This document shows positions 1 through 7,399 of a DNA stretch of 24,681 nucleotides, in pieces. Each line of letters opens with the position of its first letter. Position 1 is the stretch's first letter. Source of the stretch: Gammaproteobacteria bacterium UBA7376 (GTDB taxonomy: Bacteria > Pseudomonadota > Gammaproteobacteria > Pseudomonadales > Azotimanducaceae); contig DKNY01000020.1 in the NCBI GenBank assembly GCA_002470275.1, positions 1 to 24,681 of the forward strand, read 5' to 3'. Position numbers and translations under genes: made by a program. Under the pieces are notes generated by a model. It was not told the origin of the DNA and searched no databases. It was given only the letters and a program-made list of their open reading frames with translations.

Positions 1-118
1 CTGGGGGCCAGCGCGCCCATAAATCGCTCTTGGGCACGGCTTGCATAACGCCTGAAGCCAGCAGGCTTGAAATGCCGCCAGTAAAAAGCGCTAGAAGCTT
101 GGCTCGTTTCAACTTCAT
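1..118 (-). CDS. Exported protein, 5' end only (possible DUF547 family)
   Basis: The frame opens with ATG at 118 and runs off the window edge after 39 codons. The visible part starts MKLKRAKLLALF, then a hydrophobic stretch and a probable signal-peptidase site near residue 27, followed by AVPKSDLWARW. A basic N-terminus, hydrophobic core and short polar end are seen directly, so an exported protein is well supported. The mature start PKSDLWxRW resembles the beginning of DUF547 proteins as I recall them, but too little is present to be sure. A well-formed sigma70-like promoter lies 38-66 bases upstream, which supports this being a real gene start. The ribosome-binding site is weak (A-rich, no clear GGAG). 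Confidence 0.55.
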   Translation of the reverse strand, partial: MKLKRAKLLALFTGGISSLLASGVMQAVPKSDLWARWPP

Positions 119-155
119 TTTTTTCCAGGTCAGTCTATGAGGCCATCTTGAGAGC

Positions 156-184
156 ATTATGCTGTAGTGAATTGGTACTGTTAA
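156..184 (-). promoter_or_regulatory. Sigma70-like promoter for the edge gene
   Basis: Read on the minus strand there is TTAACA (179-184), a 17-base spacer, then CATAAT (156-161). Each hexamer matches the consensus in five of six positions with optimal spacing. The expected transcript start near 149 gives a leader of about 30 bases before the ATG at 118. This is the best promoter match seen in the window. Confidence 0.6.
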
Positions 185-224
185 AAGGGGGTGCTTTAGA
201 GTGAAAGAAATGCCTGGCAAAGAA

Positions 225-261
225 CACGGGGGGCAGCGGCACCTGGTCGCCCCCCCCTGTG
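225..261 (-). terminator. GC-rich hairpin after the TonB receptor gene
   Basis: GGGGGGC (228-234) pairs perfectly with GCCCCCC (249-255) around a 14-base loop, and flanking CAC/GTG (225-227, 259-261) could extend it across a bulge. It begins about 20 bases past the receptor stop codon. On the minus strand the bases after the stem are only TTCTTT, so it is an imperfect rho-independent terminator. Confidence 0.4.
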
Positions 262-282
262 GTCCGTTAGATAAGCACGCTA

Positions 283-2565
283 CTAAAAGACTGCATTGAA
301 CTTCAACCCATAGCTTTTGCCGGGCAAGGGCACTTCGTTCTTAACGAAAGAAGAGTGGTTTCTCGCGACTTCGTCCAACAAATTTCTGCTAAACACGGAA
401 ACGTTTAGCCTGACGCCAGCGGGTAGGTCGAAATAGTTAGAGGCGGTAACGTTGAGCATAGAATAACCTGCCGTTGTATCTTCATAGCTCGCAGTATCGC
501 TTTGTTTCTCAACGTCCTTGAGAAGAACCTCCAGATCGAATGATCCCCGTTGATAACCCGCCCTGTACAGATTTCGGTTTGGGTTGATTCTGGGGACGTT
601 GCCTCCGTTGCTGAACTCTGCTGAAACAGAGTCTCGGCCATAGGACAAGGTAAGATCACCCTCTGCTATGGTGAAAACGGTGCCTATCTCAAACTCGAAA
701 CCCGTAAGCTCTGCATCCTGCTGCATATAGTTCGCCAGGGTCAGACCTGCATGGTCATCATCGTGTTCCTCGTGCTCGTCTTCGGTCTCATCCTGCAGAT
801 AAATATAGTTATCAATATTGTTGTTAAAGACGGTGATAGAGCCAAAGAGGTTGTCGCCAGCATAGTTTAGAGTCAGCTCTGCGTTTTTCGAATGCTCAGT
901 TTCTAAGTTGGGGTTGCCGATCTCGTATCTTGCGGTAGCGAGGTGAGCACCGTTCATGAACAGTTCCACTGCGGCAGGCGTTTTTTCAACGCTAGAAAGG
1001 TTCAGAGTGCTTGAGAAATTGTTGTCCAGCTGCCTGGAAATCTGAAGTCCGAAGCTGGTGACGGATTCGTCGAGATTGAAATATTCAAGCTCTGCTTCTT
1101 CTTCATGTTCCGCTTCTTCCTCCTCGTCGTGTTCCTCATGCTCATCTTCGGTAACAGAGCCACTTCTATCAATCCAATCATTTCGCACCCCGAAGTCAAC
1201 GTCGAATCCGCCGATCTCGCGACTGGCGAAGTAACCCAAGGTGAACTCGTCGCTAGAAGCAGGGCTCATGAAGGCTTCGTCACCGACAATCGAGGTCTCC
1301 TCTGAGGCAAACTCGATAGCGACCTTCTGCACCAGGACATCATTTGAGAAATCAAGCACGGCGCTGAATTCTTGCGCTTCATTGGTGAAGAACGTCGGCC
1401 CTCCATGGGCATCATGCTCTTCTTCCTCCTCATGCTCTTCATCGGCGTCGTGATCATCGTGCGCCTCCTCCTCTGCATGATCTTCCGTGAGAGTGTAGTC
1501 ACTGTCGCGGAAGCGATACGTGATGCCCTTCAACAGCCCGTCACCGAAATCAAATGAGCCTTCCAGGTTCATGTTTTCTGCCTCCGTAAAGGCAAATATA
1601 CGCTCACCCTCGTGCTCGTCGTGAGCCTCATCCTCGTCTTCGTCCTCATGGGCCTCTTCACCGTGGAAGGGGACCCCGTAGGTGCCTTCACTCTGCGTAT
1701 AAGACAGGCCGACATGGCCCCAATCTTCTACTCTTGAAATGCCAAAGCGCTTGGTTTCTTTGCTGTAGTCAGAGTTGTCCAGGTAGCCGACAGCACTTTC
1801 ATGGTGCTCCTCGTCCTCATGCTCATCCTCGTGTTCGTCCTCATGCTCATCCTCGTCCTCGCTGTGCATGTCCTCAGCGTGTAACACGGCACCGGCGGGG
1901 ATCTCGAAGTTCTTAAATTTGGCATCTCGATAAGATGCGAAGACGTTAAAGCCAGCGATGTTGCTTTGATGAGAAAAGAACTTTACTTCACCGTCATTGA
2001 CACTTTGGGTCTCAATGCCGACGGAGGTTTCGCTTTCGGTCAGGTCGGTTTGGGCGATGGTGTTGTCGACGATATTGATAATGCCGCCAATCGCACCGTT
2101 GGTATAAAGAAGAGAGGCGGGACCTCTGATGACTTCGATTTGCTCGACGTTGAAAAGATCGACATCTATTTCGTGGTCAGCGCCTAAACCCGATACGTCG
2201 CGGTTCACCACACCGTTGGTCAAGACCTTCACTCGGTCCCCGGTCAAGCCCCTGATGGTGGGTCTGCTGACCGCAGCGCCGAAGTCGGTAACCGAGAGGC
2301 CCAAGAACCGGTCAAGGGCATCGCCCAGGCCCAGCGTGGCAGAGTCAGTGAGTGCGTCCTTACCCAAGACCTCAACTGTTCCCGAGGTCGCAACGTCCAG
2401 GTTGCCAAGCAAAGATGCTGTAACAATGGTCTCTTCGATACTCGCTTCTTCCGCGAGTTCAGTCTCGTCAGTCATTGCGTGAGGACTTACGGTCATTAGG
2501 AGCGCAATAATGCTCCCAAAGAAAAACAAGGAGCGAGATATCGCTCCCAGGCTCATTATTTTCAT
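283..2565 (-). CDS. TonB-dependent outer-membrane receptor with His/Asp/Glu-rich loops (ZnuD-like metal receptor)
   Basis: 760-residue TonB-dependent receptor, probably importing a divalent metal such as zinc. Seen: a signal peptide (residues 1-30), a TonB-box-like EETIVTAS near 44, a plug with RGPASLLYTNGAIGGIINI near 148-166, a barrel with NPNLETEHSKNAEL, and a C-terminal aromatic residue (F760) typical of outer-membrane barrels. Five segments extremely rich in His, Asp and Glu lie at about 229-256, 301-319, 359-386, 473-495 and 589-607, probably in extracellular loops. The family parallel is ZnuD-type receptors, whose His-rich loops capture zinc; this one has more and more acidic segments than I would expect. 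The ATG at 2565 has a weak AGGG nine bases upstream. A small His/CxxC protein gene lies 57 bases upstream on the same strand. Copper or another metal is possible; a siderophore is unlikely given the loops. Confidence 0.93.
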   Translation of the reverse strand: MKIMSLGAISRSLFFFGSIIALLMTVSPHAMTDETELAEEASIEETIVTASLLGNLDVATSGTVEVLGKDALTDSATLGLGDALDRFLGLSVTDFGAAVSRPTIRGLTGDRVKVLTNGVVNRDVSGLGADHEIDVDLFNVEQIEVIRGPASLLYTNGAIGGIINIVDNTIAQTDLTESETSVGIETQSVNDGEVKFFSHQSNIAGFNVFASYRDAKFKNFEIPAGAVLHAEDMHSEDEDEHEDEHEDEHEDEEHHESAVGYLDNSDYSKETKRFGISRVEDWGHVGLSYTQSEGTYGVPFHGEEAHEDEDEDEAHDEHEGERIFAFTEAENMNLEGSFDFGDGLLKGITYRFRDSDYTLTEDHAEEEAHDDHDADEEHEEEEEHDAHGGPTFFTNEAQEFSAVLDFSNDVLVQKVAIEFASEETSIVGDEAFMSPASSDEFTLGYFASREIGGFDVDFGVRNDWIDRSGSVTEDEHEEHDEEEEAEHEEEAELEYFNLDESVTSFGLQISRQLDNNFSSTLNLSSVEKTPAAVELFMNGAHLATARYEIGNPNLETEHSKNAELTLNYAGDNLFGSITVFNNNIDNYIYLQDETEDEHEEHDDDHAGLTLANYMQQDAELTGFEFEIGTVFTIAEGDLTLSYGRDSVSAEFSNGGNVPRINPNRNLYRAGYQRGSFDLEVLLKDVEKQSDTASYEDTTAGYSMLNVTASNYFDLPAGVRLNVSVFSRNLLDEVARNHSSFVKNEVPLPGKSYGLKFNAVF
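1815..1856. repeat. 12-nt tandem repeat inside the receptor gene
   Basis: On the plus strand CCTCATGCTCAT (1815-1826), CCTCGTGTTCGT (1827-1838) and CCTCATGCTCAT (1839-1850) follow head to tail, with a half unit CCTCGT after. Read on the coding strand the units give repeated Glu-Asp-Glu-His. The length is a multiple of three, so gain or loss of units would change loop length without breaking the frame. Confidence 0.85.
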
Positions 2566-2575
2566 GTTGGATACC

Positions 2576-2587
2576 CTATTAAAATAG
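2576..2587. promoter_or_regulatory. AT-rich palindrome just upstream of the receptor start
   Basis: CTATTAAAATAG is a perfect 12-base palindrome sitting 11-22 bases before the receptor ATG, with partial symmetry extending to 2572-2591. Placement and AT-richness would suit an operator for a Fur-family metal regulator, but it does not closely match a Zur or Fur consensus that I can recall. Chance is a real alternative in AT-rich spacer DNA. Confidence 0.3.
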
Positions 2588-2622
2588 TCTAATTGCCCCA
2601 GTGGGCGCGATTCTGTTAACGA

Positions 2623-2919
2623 CTATTTTTGGGGCGGGGGGGCTCTGATAGGGAATCCAAGATCTTGAGCGGTGCGTGGTGATCGCGAAGAAAGGCGAGG
2701 AGGGGTATCAGCAGCCGACGACAGGAGAAACAGGACGGGGGGCGAAGCCGTATCGCCCAGCTCCATCTCGCTGTGCCCACCACAGAACACACAGGCACTG
2801 ACGTGCTCTTCCGCCTCATGATCGTGCAAGACCAGTTCTAACGCGCTAAACGAGATTAAAAGGGCGAGAACGAAGAATAGATATCTACGCGCTATGCTAG
2901 AAATTGCCGAATCTTTCAT
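2623..2919 (-). CDS. Small membrane-anchored His/CxxC protein (DUF2946-like)
   Basis: 98-residue protein. Residues 12-31 form one hydrophobic segment (signal anchor or signal peptide). Right after it comes a compact cluster of likely metal ligands: H32, H34, H39, C43, C46 and H49 (HDHEAEEH, then CVFCGGH). The C-terminal half is Pro/Ser-rich and ends in a proline run. Small proteins with a hydrophobic start and an H/CxxC cluster are commonly found beside copper or zinc TonB receptors and are grouped as DUF2946-like; the assignment rests on layout, not on a search. It lies 57 bases before the receptor gene and 50 bases after the DUF885 gene, all on the same strand, so co-transcription is likely. 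The exact function is unknown; a periplasmic metal-binding helper is inferred. The ribosome-binding site is weak. Confidence 0.7.
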   Translation of the reverse strand: MKDSAISSIARRYLFFVLALLISFSALELVLHDHEAEEHVSACVFCGGHSEMELGDTASPPVLFLLSSAADTPPRLSSRSPRTAQDLGFPIRAPPPQK

Positions 2920-2969
2920 TCAGATGGATTAAATCATTTAGATGAACTGGACCACATCGGCAGACTGTA

Positions 2970-4859
2970 TCATGGCGTTGGCCTGCCGGAGGTGGAGTCT
3001 ACCCAATCTAAAACCCTTTTTTCCAGCAGTTTAAGCGGTAGTGCGCCTCCTCCCAGGATTGCGTCATGGAAGTCTCTTAGATCGAAATTGTCGCCAAGTG
3101 TTTTTTCCGCGATGTCGCGCAGCTCCAGGATTTTGAGCATGCCGATCTTGTAGGATGTGGCTTGTCCGGGCATCACGATATAGCGCCGGACCTCTGAGCG
3201 AATACTTTCCAGGGGTTCGGGCGAATTGGCGGCGAAGTAGTCGATGGCGTCTTGCTCTGTCCATCCTCTGGCGTGAAGGCCGGTGTCTACGACGAGCCTG
3301 ATAGCGCGCCAAATGGAGGCTGATAACCGACCAAAGTCCTGATAGGGGTCTTGATAGGTGCCTGGAATCTCCTTGGCCAAGTATTCTGAGTAAAGTGCCC
3401 AACCCTCCGTATAGGCGGTAAAGCGCGCCTGTGTCCGGAAGGTGGCCACATCTTCCAGCTCCTGGGCAATGGATATCTGCATATGGTGGCCCGGTAGGCC
3501 CTCATGATAGGCAATCACCTCCAGCTGATTTTTGGGCATGGCGCCCATATCAGATAAATGCGCGTAGTAGACGCCGGAGCGTGAGCCATCCGGGGTGCCG
3601 GGATAGTAGTGCTGGGCTCCGCCGTCACGTTCGCGAAATGGCTCCACTCGTCGTACCTCTAAGCCAGCCTTTGGCAGCAAGCCGAAAAAATCGGGAAGTT
3701 TGTCCTGGATGTTGTCGATAGCTGCCTTGGCATCGGTGATGTAGGCCTGACGACCTTCATCTGTATTAGGGAAGTAGTTCCACTCTGCATTGCGAACGTG
3801 CTCAAAGAAATCTGATAGCTCGCCAGTAAAGCCCACCTGCTCCATGATGGCCTCCATCTCAAGCCGCAGGCGAGCCACCTCGTCTAAGCCGATTTGATGA
3901 ATCTGGTCCGCAGTCAAATCCAGGGTGGTTTGGTTGCGCAAGCGGTATTCATAATAGGCGGCGCCGTTGGGTTGAGCCCCGACTCCGGTGACAACGTCGG
4001 GTGTTCGATCTTTCTCGTTTTCCGCCCAGGTAATGATGTTCTCGTAGGCGGGCTGAAAGTGGGTCACCAGTGCGTCCTTGGCGGCGCTGAGCAACGAGGC
4101 GCTTTGTTTGTCATCGATCAATCCGTCGGTCTGTAGTTTATCGATCTCTGATTGGATGTCGGCCCATAGGTCGCTGTCCTGGTCCGCCTGGTCATCAAAG
4201 GGTTGGCCTGTGATGACGGCTTGGCTCTGGGTGATAACGCCCTCTAGCGCAAAAAGCGGTGAGATAACGCCCTGGGCAGAGGCTTTCTGTGCGTTGGCCA
4301 GCGCCTCCGAAACTCGGGGTGCAACCGCCCGAATACGGGCGATGTAGGCTCGCATGTCGTCTTCACTCTTCACGGAGTGAAAGTTGATCAGGAAGGTCGG
4401 TAGGAACCCCTGGAGCCCATTCATCTGATCGAAAATGAGGCCATCATAGAAAAAGTCTGCGCTCTGACGCATTTGCTCGGCTTGAAAAAGCCAAAGATCG
4501 TAAGAAAGCCTCTCACTATCCGTGAGGGCATCATAGTCAAATAGCGACTCCATTTGGGCGGCTGACGCCAGCTTCCAGGTCAGCTCCTCCTGCATGTTCT
4601 CTATCGTCAAGGCATCAATTTCGTCATTACGTTCTGAGCGGCCTTGAAAGGTGAGCTGAACGGGCGAAAAGCCCAGCTCAATCTCGTATTGTTCATTCAT
4701 CCAATCCGTGAATGAGCGCGCGGTGGCCTGGGCTTCAGGCTGTTTCTCTGGCTCGCTTTCGGCGCACCCCGTCAGGATCAGTTGGGTGCCAAGAAGGCAC
4801 AGGGCAAGGCCTCGGCAGGGTGTGCGGGTATATTTCAAGAGCTGCTGTTTAAACGTCAT
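2970..4859 (-). CDS. DUF885 family lipoprotein (putative zinc peptidase)
   Basis: 629-residue lipoprotein. The N-terminus has a hydrophobic segment and a lipobox ending LTGC, with C32 as the likely lipidated cysteine. The DUF885 signature HEGLPGHH is at residues 452-459 (H452 and E453 as probable metal ligand and catalytic glutamate, H458/H459 following), and the second family motif TEGWALYSE is at 484-492 with E485 a likely further zinc ligand. The length of about 600 residues is normal for the family. These proteins are predicted metallopeptidases with unproven substrates; this one should be anchored in the periplasm. The ATG at 4859 fits the signal peptide, though the Shine-Dalgarno match is poor. 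A -10-like TATACT lies 26-31 bases upstream. Confidence 0.9.
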   Translation of the reverse strand: MTFKQQLLKYTRTPCRGLALCLLGTQLILTGCAESEPEKQPEAQATARSFTDWMNEQYEIELGFSPVQLTFQGRSERNDEIDALTIENMQEELTWKLASAAQMESLFDYDALTDSERLSYDLWLFQAEQMRQSADFFYDGLIFDQMNGLQGFLPTFLINFHSVKSEDDMRAYIARIRAVAPRVSEALANAQKASAQGVISPLFALEGVITQSQAVITGQPFDDQADQDSDLWADIQSEIDKLQTDGLIDDKQSASLLSAAKDALVTHFQPAYENIITWAENEKDRTPDVVTGVGAQPNGAAYYEYRLRNQTTLDLTADQIHQIGLDEVARLRLEMEAIMEQVGFTGELSDFFEHVRNAEWNYFPNTDEGRQAYITDAKAAIDNIQDKLPDFFGLLPKAGLEVRRVEPFRERDGGAQHYYPGTPDGSRSGVYYAHLSDMGAMPKNQLEVIAYHEGLPGHHMQISIAQELEDVATFRTQARFTAYTEGWALYSEYLAKEIPGTYQDPYQDFGRLSASIWRAIRLVVDTGLHARGWTEQDAIDYFAANSPEPLESIRSEVRRYIVMPGQATSYKIGMLKILELRDIAEKTLGDNFDLRDFHDAILGGGALPLKLLEKRVLDWVDSTSGRPTP

Positions 4860-4884
4860 GATCTGTAACTCGGCTAGGTAATGG

Positions 4885-4914
4885 AGTATACACCGCTGAT
4901 AACAGGGTGTTCGA
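4885..4914 (-). promoter_or_regulatory. Possible promoter for the DUF885 gene
   Basis: On the minus strand TCGAAC (4909-4914), an 18-base spacer and TATACT (4885-4890). The -10 matches five of six; the -35 is poor (three of six). It sits in the 163-base spacer between divergent genes. The same spacer holds GGTTTTAAACC (4951-4961), and a weak plus-strand TTAAAC / N17 / TAAAAT (4955-4983) ahead of the CoA-transferase gene. Confidence 0.33.
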
Positions 4915-5007
4915 CATCAACGGATGCCTGATACTGAATACTGAACCATAGGTTTTAAACCACTGACATCGAAGGGTTAAAATAATGGATCAACGGCATA
5001 AATTACC

Positions 5008-5016
5008 GGAGGAAGG
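5008..5016 (+). promoter_or_regulatory. Strong Shine-Dalgarno that fixes a TTG start
   Basis: GGAGGAAGG ends six bases before the TTG at 5023. The match is far better than anything before the first in-frame ATG at 5056, so initiation at TTG is preferred. Confidence 0.65.
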
Positions 5017-5022
5017 AACACT

Positions 5023-6153
5023 TTGGATAAAGAACGGAATCAACGGACGCGCTCAATGCCGGCCCCGCTGGACGGGTTCCGAATACTTGACCTATCTGCC
5101 GTTGTTTCAGGTCCCATGGCCGCCGTAGTCCTGGCGGATCAGGGTGCAGATGTTATAAAAATCGAACCCCCTGGATGGGGCGATACCATTCGGGGCCTGG
5201 GTGCATCACGAAACGGCCTATGCGCCATCTACGCCATGATTAATCGGAACAAGCGATCGGTGGGCATCGACCTGAAACAGCCCCAAGGACAGGACTTGGT
5301 CAAGGCCTTGGCCGCCGATGCGGACGTGCTGCTGCAAAATTACCGGCCAGGGAAAATGACGGCCTTGGGCCTGGACTATGACACCCTGACGGCGCTCAAT
5401 CCCCGGTTAATCTATGCCTCCATCAGCGGTATGGGCACCCAGGGGCCCGGAGCGGACAAGAAGGTCTACGACTATGTGATTCAGGCGATGAGCGGCATCC
5501 TAGACGTTCAGGGCCAGCGTCCTCTGGATGCTCGCCTGGCGGAAGAGCAGCAATCTTCCCAATCCCTGCAGATGGTTCGGACGGTGCTTTATGACAAGGT
5601 GACGGCCCTGACTATGGCTCAGGGCATCACAGCGGCACTGCTAGCGCGAGAGCGCAACGGGCTGGGGCAGCACGTAAAGCTTTCAATGCTGGATGCCGCA
5701 CTGTACTTCAACTGGCCGGACCTCATGTGGAACCACAGTTTCGAGGGCCAGGGGGTGCAGTACTCGGGAGATTTGGCGGACGTTTGCGGTGTCGTGGAGA
5801 CGGCTGATGGGGCCATCGTGTCCCCGCACCTGGGTGCCGACTGCAGTGGTTATGAGACCGATGCGCTGCTTGATTTGCTTGGGCAGCACGATATCCCTTC
5901 GGCCCGGGTGAATCGTCGTGAGGACGTGGCCACCGACCCGCAGGTCATGGCCTCACGGTCGATACAGCGGATACAGCACCCTCGCGGTGGAACCCTGTTA
6001 CAGGCGCGTTCGCCCATTCAGTTTAGCCAGTCGACACCGCCACCCCATCGGCCCTCGGCGGACCTTGGCGAACACACTCATCAAGTCCTGACGGAGCTGG
6101 GTTTGGCGTCAGCAGAAATCCAAGAGCTAGCCGATGCGGGCGTCATCGCCTGA
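5023..6153 (+). CDS. CaiB/BaiF family (class III) CoA-transferase with an internal deletion
   Basis: 376-residue class III CoA-transferase, moving CoA between acyl-CoA and a free acid. Seen: the N-terminal LDGFRILDLSAVVSGPMAA, then ADQGADVIKIEPPGWGD, NRNKRSVGIDLK, QNYRPGKM and YASISGMGTQGPG, all family hallmarks; the catalytic aspartate is probably D191 (YDKVTALT), aligned with D170 of the second family member in this window. After VETADGAIVSPHL (about residue 270) the sequence jumps to the ETDALLDLLGQHDIP segment, leaving 29 residues where the other copy has 70. The lost part is the helical stretch normally carrying the DPRF / R-x-x-N pattern. The frame is kept and the C-terminus is intact. 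The start is TTG with a very strong Shine-Dalgarno. Substrate unknown; activity is uncertain because of the deletion. It converges with the MDR gene downstream. Confidence 0.87.
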   Translation: MDKERNQRTRSMPAPLDGFRILDLSAVVSGPMAAVVLADQGADVIKIEPPGWGDTIRGLGASRNGLCAIYAMINRNKRSVGIDLKQPQGQDLVKALAADADVLLQNYRPGKMTALGLDYDTLTALNPRLIYASISGMGTQGPGADKKVYDYVIQAMSGILDVQGQRPLDARLAEEQQSSQSLQMVRTVLYDKVTALTMAQGITAALLARERNGLGQHVKLSMLDAALYFNWPDLMWNHSFEGQGVQYSGDLADVCGVVETADGAIVSPHLGADCSGYETDALLDLLGQHDIPSARVNRREDVATDPQVMASRSIQRIQHPRGGTLLQARSPIQFSQSTPPPHRPSADLGEHTHQVLTELGLASAEIQELADAGVIA

Positions 6154-6174
6154 AACCCGCCGCACTAAGGGTTT
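6153..6174 (+). terminator. Weak hairpin at the CoA-transferase stop
   Basis: AAACCC (6153-6158) and GGGTTT (6169-6174) form a six-pair stem with a 10-base loop, followed by a single further T. The stem is AT-poor only in its centre and overlaps the stop codon, so termination would be weak. A short direct repeat, CGAGCCATT at 6196-6204 and 6211-6219, lies in the same convergent spacer. Confidence 0.25.
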
Positions 6175-6217
6175 TGACGGGGCATCGGATTTGGGCGAGC
6201 CATTTTTGGACGAGCCA

Positions 6218-7264
6218 TTAAGGAAGGAGGATGAGCTTGCCCAAGGCATCACCGTCCTGCATTCGACGATGTGCAATCCCGCCCTCGGCAAGGGGCATTT
6301 GGTCCCCAACGTTGGCTGAAAGTGTCTTGTCACTAATGCCTACGCAAAAGCGCTCCCAAACCTCTGAGAAGCGCTCACTGTCGAAGGCATCTGAGCCAAT
6401 GATGCTGATGCCGCGCTGATACAGGCTGCCAAGGGAGGGGATGGGCACCTGGTCGCCCGTGGTATTACCTACGCAGACCATTCGCCCCCGGGGCGCAAGC
6501 GCCGCCAGCGATGCCGTCCAGTGGGCGGCGCCCACGTGATCGAAAACCATGTTGGTGCCCTGGCCTTGAGTAACTTCCATCACCCAGTCGGCAATGCTTC
6601 CCTCGCCGCTTACCCAGGTAGCGTCGGCGCCCAAATCCTGGGCCCTTTGGGCCTTGGCCTTATCGCTGGCCGTCGCCAGAACCCGACATCCATGAGCCTT
6701 GGCAAGCTGAATCGCAGCAGCGGACAAACTGCTTGAACCCCCATGGACTAGCAGTATCTCACCAGGAAGCAGTAGGCCGCGCTGAAAGAGCGCGTGTTCT
6801 GCCGTCATCCAGGCGGTAGGGAAGGCCGCGGCCTGAGGAAAGGAAAGGTTCTCAGGGATCGCGTAAGCATGGTCTGCGGGGACAAGGCAGTGGGTGGCAT
6901 AGCCGCCAGGATGGGTGCCTCCGAGGACGCCTAACGCGCCATAACGATCCCCAAAGCCGGCAAAGCTTGAGCCGGCACCAACTCCATGCAGGGACGGATT
7001 GACCACCACCCGCTCTCCGGCTACGCGGTCCGTCACGTCAGGTCCAACGCTCAGGACGGTTCCTGCGATATCCATCCCCGCCACGTGGGGTAGAGAAAAG
7101 CCGGGCAGCGTAAACCAGCCATTGCGCTGAACGATATCCAGTCGATTGACGGCGGTGGCTGCCACGTGGAGCAAGAGATCACCTGGACCAGGGGTCGGGT
7201 CGGGCAGTTCTTCTAGCTGGAGAACATCCGCTGAGCCGTGTGCTCGATAGAGTAGTGCCTGCAT
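6218..7264 (-). CDS. Zinc-independent MDR oxidoreductase (quinone-reductase-like)
   Basis: 348-residue medium-chain dehydrogenase/reductase, probably an NADPH-dependent quinone or enone reductase. Seen: an N-terminal GroES-like domain with AVNRLDIVQRNG, where the position of the usual zinc-binding Cys holds Asn and Asp follows as in the quinone oxidoreductase branch; PHVAGMDIAGTV; and a nucleotide-binding segment VHGGSSSLSAAAIQLAK with H174-G175-G176, followed by an Ala/Leu-rich helix. The zinc ligands of alcohol dehydrogenases and the structural four-Cys lobe are absent. The ATG at 7264 is preceded by TGAGGTAAC at good spacing. It is divergent from the NfeD gene and convergent with the CoA-transferase. 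Substrate cannot be inferred. Confidence 0.9.
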   Translation of the reverse strand: MQALLYRAHGSADVLQLEELPDPTPGPGDLLLHVAATAVNRLDIVQRNGWFTLPGFSLPHVAGMDIAGTVLSVGPDVTDRVAGERVVVNPSLHGVGAGSSFAGFGDRYGALGVLGGTHPGGYATHCLVPADHAYAIPENLSFPQAAAFPTAWMTAEHALFQRGLLLPGEILLVHGGSSSLSAAAIQLAKAHGCRVLATASDKAKAQRAQDLGADATWVSGEGSIADWVMEVTQGQGTNMVFDHVGAAHWTASLAALAPRGRMVCVGNTTGDQVPIPSLGSLYQRGISIIGSDAFDSERFSEVWERFCVGISDKTLSANVGDQMPLAEGGIAHRRMQDGDALGKLILLP

Positions 7265-7307
7265 GTTACCTCAGTCCGCTCATCAACCTTGTTTTGAGAA
7301 CCCGTAT

Positions 7308-7323
7308 CGCGCCGTTGGGCGCG
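7308..7323. other. GC-rich hairpin in a divergent spacer
   Basis: CGCGCC (7308-7313), loop GTTG, GGCGCG (7318-7323). It lies 44 bases before the MDR start and 77 before the NfeD start. It could be an operator half-site pair or a leader hairpin; no T-run follows on either strand, so it is not a standard terminator. Confidence 0.35.
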
Positions 7324-7335
7324 TATCAATGCAAT

Positions 7336-7363
7336 TTGTTTTGATCTCGGGTAAAAGTAACAT
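7336..7363 (+). promoter_or_regulatory. Weak promoter candidate for nfeD-qmcA
   Basis: TTGTTT (7336-7341), 16-base spacer, TAACAT (7358-7363). Matches are three and four of six. Its place, about 37 bases before the preferred start, is sensible, and no better candidate is visible in the spacer. Confidence 0.27.
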
Positions 7364-7399
7364 TTGGAGCATCACCTAGTCTTGAGGGAGTCGGGCCAA

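Noticed and set aside
1815..1856. Possible CRISPR or satellite array
   Set aside because: The repeats are directly adjacent 12-mers without spacers and code for a protein loop.
1105..1925. Several open frames antisense to the TonB receptor, some with long runs of Met/Arg or Pro/His
   Set aside because: They are mirror images of the acidic-histidine repeats (GAG/GAC/CAT codons lack stops on the other strand). They have no ribosome-binding sites or recognisable families.
4951..4961. GGTTTTAAACC as an operator between the DUF885 and CoA-transferase genes
   Set aside because: Arms are only five bases and AT-rich; such short palindromes occur often by chance and nothing else supports a binding site.
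6196..6219. Direct repeat CGAGCCATT as a target-site duplication
   Set aside because: The copies are six bases apart with no element between them, and one overlaps the MDR stop codon.
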